Source: Tetrastigma voinierianum (lineage: Eukaryota > Streptophyta > Magnoliopsida > Vitales > Vitaceae). Taken from it: a stretch of 64,000 bases of DNA. The translations under genes and the position numbers were made by a program. Below are positions 24,054 to 37,184 of this stretch, piece after piece; position 1 is the stretch's first letter; every line of letters starts with the position of its first letter. The notes under the pieces were generated by a model. That model was given only the letters and a program-made list of their open reading frames with translations. It was not told the origin of the DNA and did not search any database. The DNA is taken from the NCBI GenBank assembly GCA_016808115.1, contig JAEQBH010000990.1:1674001-1738000 (forward strand), read 5' to 3'.

Positions 24054-24540
24054 ACATGTAGCCCATGTAGCAAGGATCCTGAAATACTCTTTCTCACTGA
24101 AATATGAAAAAATCATATATCATTTATGATTTAATTGAAACTTGCTTTCATACTAATTAAATAAATATATATATATTTTTAAATTTTATTAAAAAAATTA
24201 TTATCTCAAAATTTAGATAAAAATTAAAGATTGATTCTTTTTAAAAAAAACAAACAACCAAATACTTAATCCTATTAAGTATCATTTAGAACAAAAGTTT
24301 TATTCAACATTAAGTAAAAAAATAAACGTGTGTATATATATATATATATATTATAATTGATATATGAAAAAACATATATGAATTATATAAATTAAAATGA
24401 TATTTTTATAATAATAGGTAGTAGTTAAAAATACATTTAACACCAAATGATAATTAATCGAATTTAAAAATAAATTTGACATAGAAAATGATAATTTTTT
24501 AAACCTTGGTTGACATGTAACAAGAGGATTATAAAAAATA

Positions 24541-27500
24541 TACAGGCTATATCATCTCATATTTTCCTGTTTGCCAAAATTCAGCCATAGAAAAGGGTCC
24601 AATGAGCCATTTTTCCCTTTCCTATGAAAATCAGTCGCCACCCATTAAAGTGAAGAAGAATATGCACAAACTAAGCACTTAAAGTAGCAACAAATACAAG
24701 TACAAATAAGAAAACTGAAATTAAGAAGGTGAAGAGAAACTGAACAACTTAACTTATATACAGCGAAGATTTGATGTTTGTGCTTTGATTTGGGATACAT
24801 TTATTTTGACTTTAATGTTGAGTTGAATGTTTAATTGATAAAGCTGTAACATTTTTAAAATTATTCTGACATTGTTAATTTTAAAGTTATAAATAGAAAA
24901 ATGAAAATATTGGCTGTTTAGAAAAATTCATTCAGTATGAAAAACTTTATCATTCAATAAATGAAGGACCATGCCAACTTCAGCTCACAGGGATATAATG
25001 TAGGGGAGGGTTTGAGGCGGAATGCTGTCTTGGCCTGCATTTCGTTTATTTTCGATTTTAAAATCCTTCTTAGTTTAAAAATTAAGCAGTTAAGGTGGAA
25101 TGAGGACAGAAAAATTAAACTATTTACATTTAATTTTGTTTTATTTTATTTTTATTTTTTTATATTTGCTTTTTTTATAATATTAAGAAATTAATATAAT
25201 TTCATAAAAAAAAAATAAAATGTTATGAATTTTATAAATTATTTAATAAAAACATTTTAATTATTATTTATATTAAAAATATAAAATAAAATAATAAAAA
25301 ATAATTTTAAATATAATGAGAGACAGACGGAAGTAAGTAATACACAGACACGCACCGAACCCGTGTGGATTTGAGAAAATAAAACATGCATTAAAAGCAA
25401 ATTCTAAATTCATGAAGCATGACCGAATTTAGGCAAGAGGCCAGGAATTTAAACGGGAGGCAGAAATAATCTCTTGGCGTTAGTATACTAATTATCGTAT
25501 TAAAAATAATGACAATATATTTAATCTTGTTAAATCTTATTCGGCGTTAATTAAAAAAATATATTGATAAGTAAAAAAAACGACAAACTCCTTGGTTTCT
25601 CTAACCCCAACAGCTCATGAGCTTGTGTGCAGATGAGAGAAGTGGTTTGCTGCTGAAGCCTGTTCTTGTCTGGACGTGAACTGCAACAACTGAGGTACAG
25701 GCAGTTGGAAATTAAATAGTAGTGCTGGAAACAGGTAAATGCGGCAAAGCTGTGAGCGCCATGGTTCCATGGCTTGTGCTGAAATCACCCAGCCGCGCGC
25801 CTCTCTTCCATCTCTCTGCTCACTTTTCTTTCTCCTCCAGGACCTGCAAAAAGTAACATGTTTTTCATGGAAAGTAAATAGCCAGCATTTTTATCAGGAT
25901 TTTCTCATTTTATTGCTCCTACACCTTTTCAAAATAGTCAAATCTGTCCTGCTCTAAAAGCTGAACATGTAGCCAGTCTTTTTGCTCCTGCAAGTAATTA
26001 TATGAAAAGTTATTTTCTATCAAAATTATCAAGTATCTATAATAATTCTCCAAATTTGAACAAACGAAGACCAAATAGGTCTGATAATTTTTGTTGGAGC
26101 ATTAAAAAATCAGGATATATGAGGCCAGAAAGCATGTTCATACGCTAGAAACTTATTACATATACCATGGAAAACAACAAGGTTATACTTTTAAATATAT
26201 AAGGCAAGAATGATGGAACAGAGACTCTGGCGACAACAAGTCCTTATTTTACTAAGTGAATGAAATCCATCATTATAGGGGTTGTGCAAATCAAGTTCAG
26301 TTAAAGGAGGGGTGAAGAATTATCATCATTGAAGCAAGCTTGCAAGGTGTGTGCTGCCTCTTATTGCTCCATATATCAATATCAGTAATGCCGTCAACTC
26401 ATGGTACCTCTCAGGGGAGACTCCAACCTTTTCCATTATCTCCTCACCTGCTGAAAAAACAGCACAAGAATAAAATATAAAGAAACAATAATTGTTATAA
26501 AAGAACATTGTAATGGTCAATACAGGACGTGAATTTCCATCTATAACTTGCCAAAATGGTCATTTTTTCTTGCTTTTACGCTACACATATAGCTCAGTTG
26601 CTTTTCCCTATAAATATCAAATAGGAATTTAACTTTTGAATTCACAACAGAAAAATGGGAAATCTATAGTAGTAAATCAAGGTTGAGTTAATAGTAAAAG
26701 TTGTCATTTGAATTGAAAAATTGGTGGATATAAGGCATGAATGTTCAACTATTCCATTTCATTACTGAAACACTACAGAATAAAACTGTTAAACCAATCA
26801 AGAACAACATTACACACACCATGAAATGGTTGGTGTGATTCAACAATGTTGCTCACTTTAGGAAAAACAATCACTTACAACTTCATGAGCTTCGAGAGAG
26901 CCTCCATTTAAATGCTTTTGAATCATTTTGTTGATGCTTGGGTTCATGCAATCCCCTTGATGTACAATTGCCCTTACCATTAGGCCATATCGATACCTGA
27001 TCTTAACTTTTCTTTTGGCTTAAGAGAGATAAGCTGTAAATAGTTTCTGATGGATTCATAAGTAAAACTATGGTTTTGTTCTGTCTGGGTTGGTGAGATA
27101 CTGGCAAGTGGAAAATCTGACTAAGGTCATATTTATTTATTTTTCTAGTAAAAATTCAAAGTAAATCCATCATTATAAGGTGAAGTGGTTTGTTCATAGC
27201 ATAATTTAAGATCAAAAGTCAAAACTCCAATAAGTAATGAATCTGAGTACATCTTTAGCTTTAAACCTCTCAAGTCCTAGGATTGGATGCTAATTTCATC
27301 CAAAAAAATCTGACTTAATGAAATAACCTAAGACAAGGACAAAGGATTCCATCATCACTAATATCTACATCGCATATATCTAGACTTAGACAAATAAACA
27401 TTGATAACTATACTTACAAAAATTGAGAGAAGTGGGGGTGTAGCTGCCCTTTTTCTGGAAGATGTGATTTCTTTTAATGCTTTTAATATGCATAGGATTT

Positions 27501-28117
27501 AATGGAATTATTCATGAAGGGGAAAGGTAACAAAAAAGACATTGTTGATGTCAGCTCAAGGATCATGGAAAGAACAAGAAGTTATGGTAGGAATGAAGGT
27601 TATTTGCGAATTACAGAAAATGTTAAGACATGAGCAATCGTAGGTTGACCCACACAATTTTCTTTTTGGCATCTTCCTTACAACAAGAGACAACTGAAGT
27701 TTCTAATACCACAAAGGGGCTGATGGAGATAAATCCCTTCTGACGATTCAACGTGAACTAAGTAATTAAATCACTTTTTAAAATTAGTTGAAGCTTCGAG
27801 AATTAGAAACAAAATAGTTTGGAATTTCAGAATTACTAGTAATGATTATAAGCATGATTTCTCATATAAATCATTAATAGCAGTTTAAAAATACAAAATT
27901 CAACATTTACCCCAACCTAATATATTTTCGAACATGTAAAATGCAGAACTAAGTAACACGAAATTTTAGTAAACTATAAGAGTATAGGAAGCTAGCATTT
28001 ATAGAAGGGTGAAGTGCGAACAAATGAATCACACAAAGTGAACAAAAACCATAATAACCAAAGCAGTAAAAATATAATGGAACAGGGTTAGTTTCATACC
28101 TCACGGATGACATTTGT
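24541..28117 (-). repeat. Unit C: 3'-noncoding region of CNL-C
   Basis: Colinear pieces match unit B (16,471-18,600) and positions 1-1,297. At 28,098 catacctcacggatgacatt corresponds to the conserved 3'-UTR donor segment of genes A and D (catacctgaaat...ggatgacacatt), with a short deletion. The exon-like block at 25,739-25,850 pairs with 16,920-17,035. No conserved coding frame is seen. The region is interrupted at 28,118 by copia-2. Confidence 0.6.
24930..25440 (-). repeat. Inverted copy of an AT-rich interspersed repeat
   Basis: Its reverse complement matches 8,565-8,868 and 41,510-42,000. Landmarks are gatttgagaaaataaa with cgaacccg on one side, the long AT-rich centre with aattaatataatttcataaa, and a gccaactt block on the other. 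It is on its own here, without the MITE arms that surround the direct copies. Confidence 0.6.
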
Positions 28118-28272
28118 TGTTGAGAGAGAAAAAAGAATGAGATTCTCATTAATTTACAAAAAGGAGGAAAGCATCGTATTTATGCTACAGTGTTATGGAA
28201 AAAAAGGGTGATTAAGTCTAATTAGGGGCTAGAAGAAAAAGTCTAAATGGATTGGGAGACTAAAACCTTAAC
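28118..28272 (-). repeat. copia-2 LTR (3' LTR of the element)
   Basis: Begins tgttgagagagaaaa and ends near aaaccttaac. It aligns throughout with 32,870-33,033, sharing ctcattaattacaaagga-like, agtgttatgg, ctaattagg and aaatggattgggagactaaa segments, with several small indels. Confidence 0.8.
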
Positions 28273-28579
28273 CTCCCTGAGTGGGCATAAGGTCAAAGCA
28301 CGAGAGCACATGCTTAAAATATACTTTATCTGAGACCTCTAGAGCTTGGATTAGATATCTGTAGTTGGTCGTGGGATTGACAAAACTAGTAGATATGCAT
28401 CTGACTCTGATCCTTTTCTCGATAAAGTAGCTGATCCTTGGTGATGTGTTTTGGATCTCTCATGGAAAAGCTGGGTTAGATGAAATGTCTGGCGGCTGAT
28501 TACTCAGCATGCAAAACTTTCATTTATCACATCAACTAAATCACCAGCTCTTGGAGAAGATCCTTCATATATAGTTATA

Positions 28580-29760
28580 GTACTAAGGCCATAGCTTCGG
28601 TACTCGCCGACACTAGATCGCTACTACATCTTGTTTCTTACTCTTCGAAGATATTCGAATTTACTCCGTGGTACCTGGCCACTACGATGTAGAGCGTCTA
28701 TCACGTGGGTGAGCACAAGTCTGCATCATTGTATCCGGCTTGACACAGGTATGACGCGCTGTTACCATCTGGCCTTGCATGACGCAATTGTTCTTTGACC
28801 TGCGGAGAATTTGCTGAACTTCTGACATCGATGACTATCCGCAGGTGATTATAGGAGCGGACCTTCGCTTCGGGAAGCGAGATGTCGGTAGTGATAGTAG
28901 AGATAGTTCGATTCTCTGAGTCAAATCCGATATCTCGCGAATTTTCGTAGAAAACCACACTTTTACTTGAGTGAAGTTGCGACATTTTGGATCCATAGGA
29001 GGAATACTTCTGACTTCTGATCAAACATACCGGTGTATGTCAAATACATATCCAGTATACTTCTTTGAGAAATAACCACTCGGTGGAATTTGAGATACCT
29101 GCGTACTGAAAATACTTGAGTTTCCCGAGTCTTTTTGTCTGAAAATTGGTAGAGGTGTTGTTGAGTTCGAATACCATTACGATGAGTGCTGTGTGTGATA
29201 TCATCCATAACAATCAAGTAAATACACTTTCCGGTAGATGAATGATAAAAAGCGAGAAATGATCTGCTTTGGCAGATCATACGAGCTCTTGAACCAGCGA
29301 TAGCGAAAGTAAGCGAAGCTCGAGCGTTGGTCCATATAAAGGAGCAGTAATTTGCATACAAACTAGGCTCACACGAGCAACAAAGCGGTGGTTGCTCCAT
29401 ATAAACCTCCTCGCGAGATCCACCATGAAGAAGGCATTCTTGATATCGACTAAAAAGAGGCCATGATGCATGCGACCATGGGCGAAGCCCAGCGAACCTG
29501 GCAATCTTGGCGTCGGAGAAAAGTATCATAATAGTGCCGGGCGCAGCCTTGTGTGCCCCTTTGCAACCAAACGGGCCTTAAAGCGCGATCAATCGACCAT
29601 CGGTCCACGCTTCGGTATAAACCGCTGACAATGACGGGAGACTTGCCGGGAGAAAGCAGCGAGGTCCCGCGTATCGACGGAATTGAAGAAGTCCATTTTA
29701 CGCCGGCGGTTCTTTGTTTAAGTGGATGGGAGAAACCTCACTAGTGCTGGGGGTGAGATG
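28580..29760 (-). pseudogene. copia-2 reverse transcriptase and RNase H region, broken
   Basis: Pieces in alternating frames: FKARLVAKGHT near 29,570, VDIKNAFFMVDLARR at about 29,440, REEVYMEQPP at 29,410, and ITAPLYGP / NYCSFIWTNARA (the SLYGLKQSPRA region). The catalytic box is degraded to VMDDI near 29,205. Towards 28,600 the RNase H part survives as ASTEAMAL and MKDLLQEL. Frames change at least six times. It would copy RNA to DNA if intact. Confidence 0.75.
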
Positions 29761-29889
29761 AAGACAAGTTGGAAACAAAGGCAAAATGGGGTAAAGATGA
29801 AAACGAGTAGAAAGCTAAGAAAAGAATTCTCATGAGGATATGGGTTGAAGCCAAGGCGGGTACAACTTTTCGAATGGCAATGGGTAGAT

Positions 29890-30960
29890 CATCAGGACGG
29901 TTCTGCGAGCAGGACGGGGAGATGACGGTGGCATAAGAGATGAGTGCGATGAAGTAGTGTGGGAGGACGAGGACCAGCAGTATACTGTGATTGAGCCACG
30001 ACATGCAGAGGGTGGGAAGGGAAGTAGGGAGAGGGTAAAGCAAGAGAAAATAGATAAGACATGCGGAGCGAAGGACGCCTTCTGAGAGAGGGAAGAGAAG
30101 GAGTCTTCAAGGATGTGACATCAACAGAGATAAAGTAGCGATTAGTGTTGGAAGAATAATGACGATAACCTTTCTGAAGGCGAGAATAACCCAAGAAGAC
30201 ACACTGTGGTTGCAGAGTCTGGTTTCGCCTGTGAGTGAGAATACGAACAAAACAAATACAACCAAAGACACTAAGGGAGATAAAAGAGAGGCTGAGTAGG
30301 TAGTAAGATAGAATGAGGGATCCTCGACTCATGCAAAAACAAGAGGAGGGCATTACGATTAATCAAATAAATAAGTAGCTAAGATAAGATCCCCCCGTAA
30401 ACAACCGCCGAGGAACCTTATGGATTTGAGGAGGAGAAAAAGAGCTGCCCCAACTAAATAACGGTTCTTACGCTCAGCCACTCCATTCTGTTAAGTAGTG
30501 TAAGCATAAGATGATTGGTTAAAAATCCTATGGGAAGATATAAAAGAAGAGAATGGCATAGAGAAATATTCTTTCGCATTATCACTTCTTAAAATATGAA
30601 TAGAAGTATTAAATTGAGTGCGAATTTCAGCATTAAATTTTTGAAAGATAGAAAATAACTCAACCTTCGAAGCTTTCATTGCAAGTTTCTCAAAACCAAG
30701 TACACTTCAGAATAATCATCTATAAAAGTAACAAAGTAACGTAAATCAAAGTAGAGGTAGATCGAGAAGGACCCCAAACATCAAGCAAGGAACAAGCCTC
30801 GGGGGGAGACTTTGTCCGAGGATCTAAAACGCTCGGGGAACCACTCAGCAGCATGTTTCCCAAAGTTCGACAAGTGACTCACCTGCCAAGATAAACTAGG
30901 AAAATGAGGAACCAGCCAAACTCTGAGAGAGGCTTAGATGATCGAGACGCACTATGAAGG
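29890..30960 (-). pseudogene. copia-2 integrase, broken
   Basis: The core at 30,491-30,679 reads FNTSIHILRSDNAKEYF (family: ...LRSDNAKEY..., with the second catalytic Asp). In the next frame, at 30,455-30,490, an intact QNGVAERKNRYL carries the catalytic Glu. The C-terminal region (29,892-30,353) reads SVFGCICFVRILTH, CVFLGYSRLQKGYRHYS and RYFISVDVT, the conserved stretch after the core in this copia lineage. The first aspartate region is too damaged to place confidently. Confidence 0.8.
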
Positions 30961-31274
30961 AGGAGAGGAGCTCAGGGAAGTGCGTGGAACAAAGAGGCGA
31001 ACTCGAGGTGAAAGAGGCCTGTGACTATGTCCGACGCTGCCTTCCCTGATGTCATTCCCGAAGGTTACAGAGTTGTGGGAAAAAGTAAGTACACGATGAA
31101 GATCACGAGTCAATTTACTAATGGAAATAAGATTAAAAGAAAATTAGGAACATAAAGTACGTATAAGTGCGTGAAGGGAGGGGACAAACTGAGTTGTCGC
31201 CTTTAGCTATGGCTCGTAATCCATTAGCCAGCAGAATCAGGAAGAGACTCCAAAGTAAGAGAAGAAAAGGTCTT

Positions 31275-32560
31275 TTATTGATCAAAGATATGATCGAGCC
31301 CAAAGACAAGGATCCAAGGTGCTGATGACTGTGTGCTGCAAGTACACACGGCTTGAGCAATGTAAGCGATCGAGAAGATTTGGCCATTGAGGTGGACGAA
31401 GGTACTCCTATACTCCATCAAGGAAGAATGACCCCGAGGGATGAAGCCGGAGACGTAACTCGAACATGCTGAATGATCAGAAGACTGAGCCAAATGAGCA
31501 GTACGAGGAGGTCGGCCATGTAACTGATAGCATTGATCACGGGTGTGTCCAAAGCCTACGGCAAAGATGTGTATCGAGGACGCAAGTCCTCTAATTCCGA
31601 TTGCTACCATCCACCTTTGAATCACCTCGAGTTAGACCGAGAAACCATTACGTAAGTGTTCGTGCAATCTCAACCCACTGTGGATCAAGTGGCAAGTGGA
31701 GGTGTGGCGAAGTAACTGAGCAAGAGCCTCATCAAAGTCCGGGAATAACCGATCCAAAGGAGTATCTCGTTCCTCGGATGTTCTCAAAACTGCCCGAGGT
31801 TAAGCAAAGAATGATCATAAAGACTGATCCATCTTGGACAAAGGAAGTCTCTAGATTAGTAGACTTTGGTAAAATAAAGATAAGTTCATCTCTTGCGGCG
31901 TACATTCATCCACCATAAGAAGATATATCCATACCGAAATGCTTTTTAAATTAAGCGACGGAGGATATTACCCAGAGAGACGCTCGAATATCATTAGTGT
32001 ACGCTTTACCCATTCCAGAGAGTAAAGCAGTTTTTATAGCCCCAATATTATATAAAGTCTTGGCATCAATAGATTGCCAAAGAATATTGCAAAGTAAAGC
32101 ATCGCTTTTTCCATGAACACGCTGATCTTCGTGAATACTCAGGTCCACAATAGTAAGATGATCCTCATCCATTACCAATAAAACCAAAGGTCCACCGAGT
32201 CTCATTTTACGATCGATAATTTTCACTCCCCGTGTTTATCCAAAGAATCATGGGTGAGTTCCGCATACAGTGCAATTAAAAGTCCACCTTTCAGCCATGT
32301 AGGTTCCTTTTCGCCATGTAGATGAGAAATTAGTAAAATCAACCCCAAGGTCCCAAATGTCGTATCTAAACACAAAAAACAAAGGGAGATTCAGTGTGAA
32401 GGTGTGGACCAGTAATAAAGGGTCTGAGAGAAAAATCGAAAGAAGGGCTTTTCCGACCACGACGAGGGGCGCGTGGGTGATAAGGGCCGTCGCAAGTAGA
32501 CGACTTGGCTGGATGAGACACGAAACAAGCTCCACACACGTCACGTACGGCATGAAAGGA
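31275..32560 (-). pseudogene. copia-2 gag region
   Basis: At 31,275-31,625 the frame includes GFGHTRDQCYQLHGRPPRTA, the zinc-knuckle tail typical of a large copia gag family (normally C..CG..GHT...C..LHG.PP). The first cysteines are lost. The upstream part (31,951-32,560) has only short frames. Between 32,560 and the primer site the sequence is leader, with no domain recognised. Confidence 0.7.
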
Positions 32561-32856
32561 GTTCACTCGCGGATCGAGATCTGAGGGTACGGCGCTGCAG
32601 GGCTGTTGCACCGCTATTTTTCCGACGAGGATTTGCACCAAGGCAGATCTAAGGAAACGCCCGCCGTGGTCTCTTCGCCCGAAAGGGGAGGTCACCGGAA
32701 AATGTCACCGGTGAAAGTGGCCGGCGGCAAGGTTCTCCGACGAAGTGCTCAAATTCTCCGCAGGCCAGGAAAACTAATACGACCGACAGGACACGGTCTG
32801 GATGGCCGAATCGACCACACGGCAAACCCTAACCCTAAGATTCTCAAACTCTTTTA

Positions 32857-32869
32857 TGGCTCGATACCA
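32857..32869 (-). other. copia-2 primer-binding site
   Basis: Minus strand tggtatcgagcca, close to the tRNA-Met type tggtatcagagcca but with one base missing. It adjoins the LTR start (tgtcgagag) at 32,870. Confidence 0.75.
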
Positions 32870-33033
32870 TGTCGAGAGAAAAGGAATATATTTATCCTCA
32901 TTAATTACAAAGGAAACATACATATTTATACTCTAGTGTTATGGGAAAAAGAAAAGAATAGTTAGAATCTAATTAGGAGACTAAAGAGAGAAGGAAAAGA
33001 ATCCTAAATGGATTAGGAGACTAAACCTTAACA
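32870..33033 (-). repeat. copia-2 LTR (5' LTR of the element)
   Basis: Begins tgtcgagag and ends ccttaaca. It pairs with 28,118-28,272. Host CNL-C sequence resumes immediately after it. Confidence 0.8.
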
Positions 33034-36000
33034 TGTTTAAAGAGACAAGGCGAGCTTCACATATCAGCTTCACTCTGGCTATCTAAAAATAATGTGAGGA
33101 ATATGAGAAATCTTAGGCCAATCTTCACCAGTTTCCTTCTGACATCTTTGGGATAAGTATAGACAATTGAAGATTTCGAGTGTCCGTAGATTCTGGAGGG
33201 ATCGGATTTCTTCTGACAGTGAAGTTAATTTGGGGCAAATTTTGATTTGTAGCTCTGTAAGTGATGTGAGACAGCCAATCGAGCCTGGTAAACTCGCCAA
33301 ATTTTCGCAACGGCTAATTGCGAGAGTTTGTAGGGTGGAAAGATGTTGAAGCCCCTGTGGAAAAGATATAAGATCCCCTCTCACACTAAATCTTCAGGAC
33401 TTCAATGAAGAAGAGGAACAGACTTCATCAGGTTAGCTCCATTCTGATGAATTCCAGCAGTAGATCCTCAAGATAAGGATATGAAGGAGTTTGTTGTGTT
33501 GCTACGTCCTGGAACCTTTCCCCATCCATTTGAAATCCAGAAACTGGTATTAGTAAAATGTCGAGGTTCAAGAGATGTTGTGGTTTTAAGTAATAACGGG
33601 TAATCCTTCATGTACTCCACAGCATCGAGGTCCCAGAGAAATACAAATTTAAGAGAAGGGAGTTGACCCAAAGGTGACAGAACTTGGCATCTGTTACAAC
33701 CCCATAGGGTAATTTTGACTAGGTTAGGGAGAAGCAAATCCAACCCATCATTCACATCCAATTTTAAACCCTGGCCACTCTCGTATACCACATGGTGAGC
33801 CTTAAGATTTGAATGTGGTTGCAGGCTTTCCATCACCGACAGTACTGCCTCCTCACTCTCTTCGATCCCACTCCAATAACCTCAATGACTGGTTAAAACA
33901 GTTTCTCAGAATGGCTTCCTTATTAGTTTCTTACCATCCTCGGCATTCGAAAGCCCTTCAATCACTAGTTGTCCTTGAGGTTGTTGGTGAAACTGATCAC
34001 TCAATCCACCATTATTCTTCTTGTTCCAACTGACTTCCTAGCTCTCTCTTCACTTTCACCTCACCAGAATAATGTGTCAAGCTGTACTTAATTCCTCCCA
34101 AACCACCGCATATAACGTAATTTCATCACATCCATCACATCTCAAGACTTCAGGCTGACTTCAATTTTTCATATTTCTCGGCTACCTCTCAGATTTCAAT
34201 GGAAAAGTTTCAACGTTTTGCAAATGCTTTAACTTGTAACAGCACTTGGGAGGTTCTCAAAATACCCGTTAGAAAGATCAAGATACCTAAATATTAGGTT
34301 TGGGCTAAAGATATACGAATCTTCTGTATGTAACACATCTTCATTACCCGTGAACATTTTAAGATTGAGATATATTTATTTTTGAAACAATAACCATAAT
34401 TGTCACACTCCATAAAAAAGGTGGGTTTGTCCATTAAATCTTTAGGCACTTCATTATTGTTCCAAACACTACATGATGAACTCTTTTCGGAACAGCTTAC
34501 ATCATGTGTTAAAATGATAACCTCAAAGGTTATAATGACTGTGCAAGACGTGAATTTAAACACATTTTATAACTTAATATATCATCACAGTATCCCCTAC
34601 TTCAGCCTTCTTCAAATAATAATCTGTTAATAAATCTCAAAGATTCATCACCAACATCTTCAAACATAACTCATTTCATGATATTGAATATAATCTTGAG
34701 CCATCCACAATTGTGGCTAATTTCTTTAAATATATAATCCTTAAAAGAGTTATTTATGAGTAAACATTTTTTCCAAATGGATTGGGAGATTATCAGGCTT
34801 AACCTCAAAGATGCCTAAAATATCATTTTTATCTCCAAGAAGTATAAGATTTTATTATTTTTAATGCTCAACCAATGACTTTCTTGAGAAGACGGTACTC
34901 GGCCTAAAGTCCTAATGATGAGTGAACCTTTCCACATCTTTACAATATCTTTTCCTATGGCTACGAGGTTCAGTGCATTTTCCCTCACCCCAACTGCAAG
35001 ATTCAAACAACTCCCAAGACTCATCATATTTAAGACCTTTAAATACAAGTATAGGAATCAATTCCCATAATTGATGCAATTTGCACTCGAGTGGTCACTA
35101 AGATTCTACTCTCTGCACCACATAGCCAGTTAGTTAATCACCATTTACGTCCTCATTCCCTGCATATCGGCCTTCAATGACTATGTGCCTAAGATGCTAA
35201 CGAGCACAAACTATCATCCTTAGAACTGAAGGAGGTGGGCATCACTATTTCCGCTAATAGTTTATGAGTCAAGTCAATTTAGAAAAACTGAGCAATTTCT
35301 CAAGCAACTCAAGTTTCATTTTCAGTTTTTCTTTCCTTATTCGCTTTATTACTGTTAGTAATTTGTTTTATGCTTTAGAAATTTAGGGTTTTTCTGAAGT
35401 TTTAGATTGAATTTGAATCTTGTCTGTTGTTATTTGTGTTTTTCAGCTTTATGTTTGATTTAATAAGGAAGAATAAAGGGTCATCAGTTTCAGCATGGGG
35501 AGAATGGGAAGAAATAGAGAATAGTGGCTATCCTCTACCCAACCTCCACCACCCATTATCCACTGATATGATCACCGATGACTCACTACGTAGATTTTGA
35601 TTCATTTTAGGATGAAGCTCAAGAATACTGTTCCCATAATCTAAGAGATGGATGAGATCAGAAAGCAAAGTGAGTGATAATTTTCAAGCACCAAGAGATC
35701 ATCATGCGCTGTTGCTAAGCCTTCCTATCACACTTTATATCACCACCACCACAAGGATCACTTTAGATTATTAGGAGTTTTCTTCAATTTCTTGCTTACC
35801 GTCATTGAGGACAATAGTCCATCTTTAATTAGGGGTGAGGTGATTGGTTTGGTATTACCATATTGGCTCTGATTGCTCATTTTATCGCTTCTTTGGGTCA
35901 TTTTCATTTTTTACTCACTTGTGCTTACCATGATCACACATGCTTGTTTGGGTCTATATGGATGACTTTAACTGAATTGGGGTGGTTTTGTGCTTAAAGC

Positions 36001-37184
36001 TGCTTATTTGGCCTTATTCTTAGCCCGATTTGCTACTATAATTTAATCTAGTTTTAGTTGTTTTTCTTGCTTGTTTCATGTTTCTTGCATGTTTGTGCTA
36101 GAAAGGTTCTGTAATGAATGGATGTCTGTTTGCTAGTAGAAGGTCATTTTGAACACTAACAATTGAAAAGTGCAATAAAGTGATCGGACTTTAGGGTTCT
36201 TTGAATGATCCGAATTGTGTGCTTGCTTGGCATAGTAAATTAGCTAGCTACCTTATGCTTCAAGAAGCAAACACACGGTTGAATCTATCACATACACTTT
36301 TGATCTCCTTGTCACCTGGTCTTTGATCCCTTTCCTTGAATTCAACTAACCTCGTGATTCTACTACCTAAGCCGATGACACTAATTCAAAAGAGGATTTG
36401 CACTGAGCCCCATCCAAAAAGAGAAAATACAAAAACAATAGAAAGTGAAAAGAAAGATAAAAAAATAAAAATAGAAGAAAAATGAAAAAAAGTGGTCAGA
36501 ATAAGGAATAAGTGGGATCAATGTGAACTGAATCCTTGAGCAGCTGAGGGCCTTTCAAAGCCTAATGTCTTAAGCTAATTGGCCTGGAGTTATTGACTTC
36601 ACTACCCACTACATGGGGACGTAATGATGGATCCTCCACAAACTCCAGCCTTGAGAGTTTTGCTGAGCGGTTCGGTGAAGTTTGTAAGGGAATTCAATGC
36701 CCAATGCCCTTAACCAACCCGGTGGGGAGTCACAATGGATCCCCATATGACACTTATCTAAAACTTCTTGACATTGGTTTTCTTCATTTTAAGTATTTTG
36801 TATGAATAAAATGGTGCGTTTCTATCATTTTAGTTAGCTTCTTCCAAATAGGTAACTGTTTTTAAGTCTCGGGGGGGGGTGCTAGGACCTTGTTATTACT
36901 GAGATCATGCTATCACCTACACTTAGACTCCCGGTGCTGCGTCATTGAGGACTTGGGGGTTGACTTTCGCTTCACCATGTTTTACTTCACACGTTCTCAG
37001 GAGAGTTTAAAAGTTTATGATCCGTAAATATTGCTTAGGCATGCTAACACATAAATTGTGTCCATATGATTCTTCCATTTCCATCATGTCATACTCATCT
37101 CACTATTTGTTAGTTCAGATCATTTTCATTCTTGTTTGTTTTATTTCGCCTCTGCTTTGGGATAAGCAAAGATTTAAGTTTAGG

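Larger units (their letters stand above)
21497..24540. other. AT-rich spacer between CNL-B and unit C
   Basis: The first 300 bp still resemble CNL upstream sequence. The rest is AT-rich with homopolymer runs and a CT tract at 22,386-22,400. The only structured pieces are an LTR-like segment (23,390-23,785) and AT microsatellites near 24,000 and 24,335. The block at 24,385-24,425 is shared with 15,990-16,030. The open frames at 22,970-23,155 and 21,429-21,803 show no recognisable domain. Confidence 0.6.
28118..33033 (-). mobile_element. Ty1/copia retrotransposon copia-2, two short LTRs
   Basis: About 4.9 kb. Related LTRs lie at 28,118-28,272 and 32,870-33,033. The primer site is at 32,857-32,869, and domains on the minus strand run gag, integrase, reverse transcriptase, RNase H. 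Every domain is scarred by indels. The body is noticeably richer in CG dinucleotides than the host sequence. The insertion lies within the conserved 3' noncoding exon of gene C: left flank ggatgacatt and right flank ttaaagagacaaggcgagctt match the single segment at 11,580-11,620 in gene A. A clean 5-bp target duplication could not be resolved. Confidence 0.85.

Noticed and set aside
32357..32965. Plus-strand frames at 32,357-32,584 and 32,606-32,965 as genes
   Set aside because: They lie antisense in the copia-2 gag/leader, and the last crosses the primer site and LTR.
28118..33033. A 5-bp target duplication for copia-2
   Set aside because: The bases beside the two LTRs (tttgt and tgttt) do not match in any register I tried.
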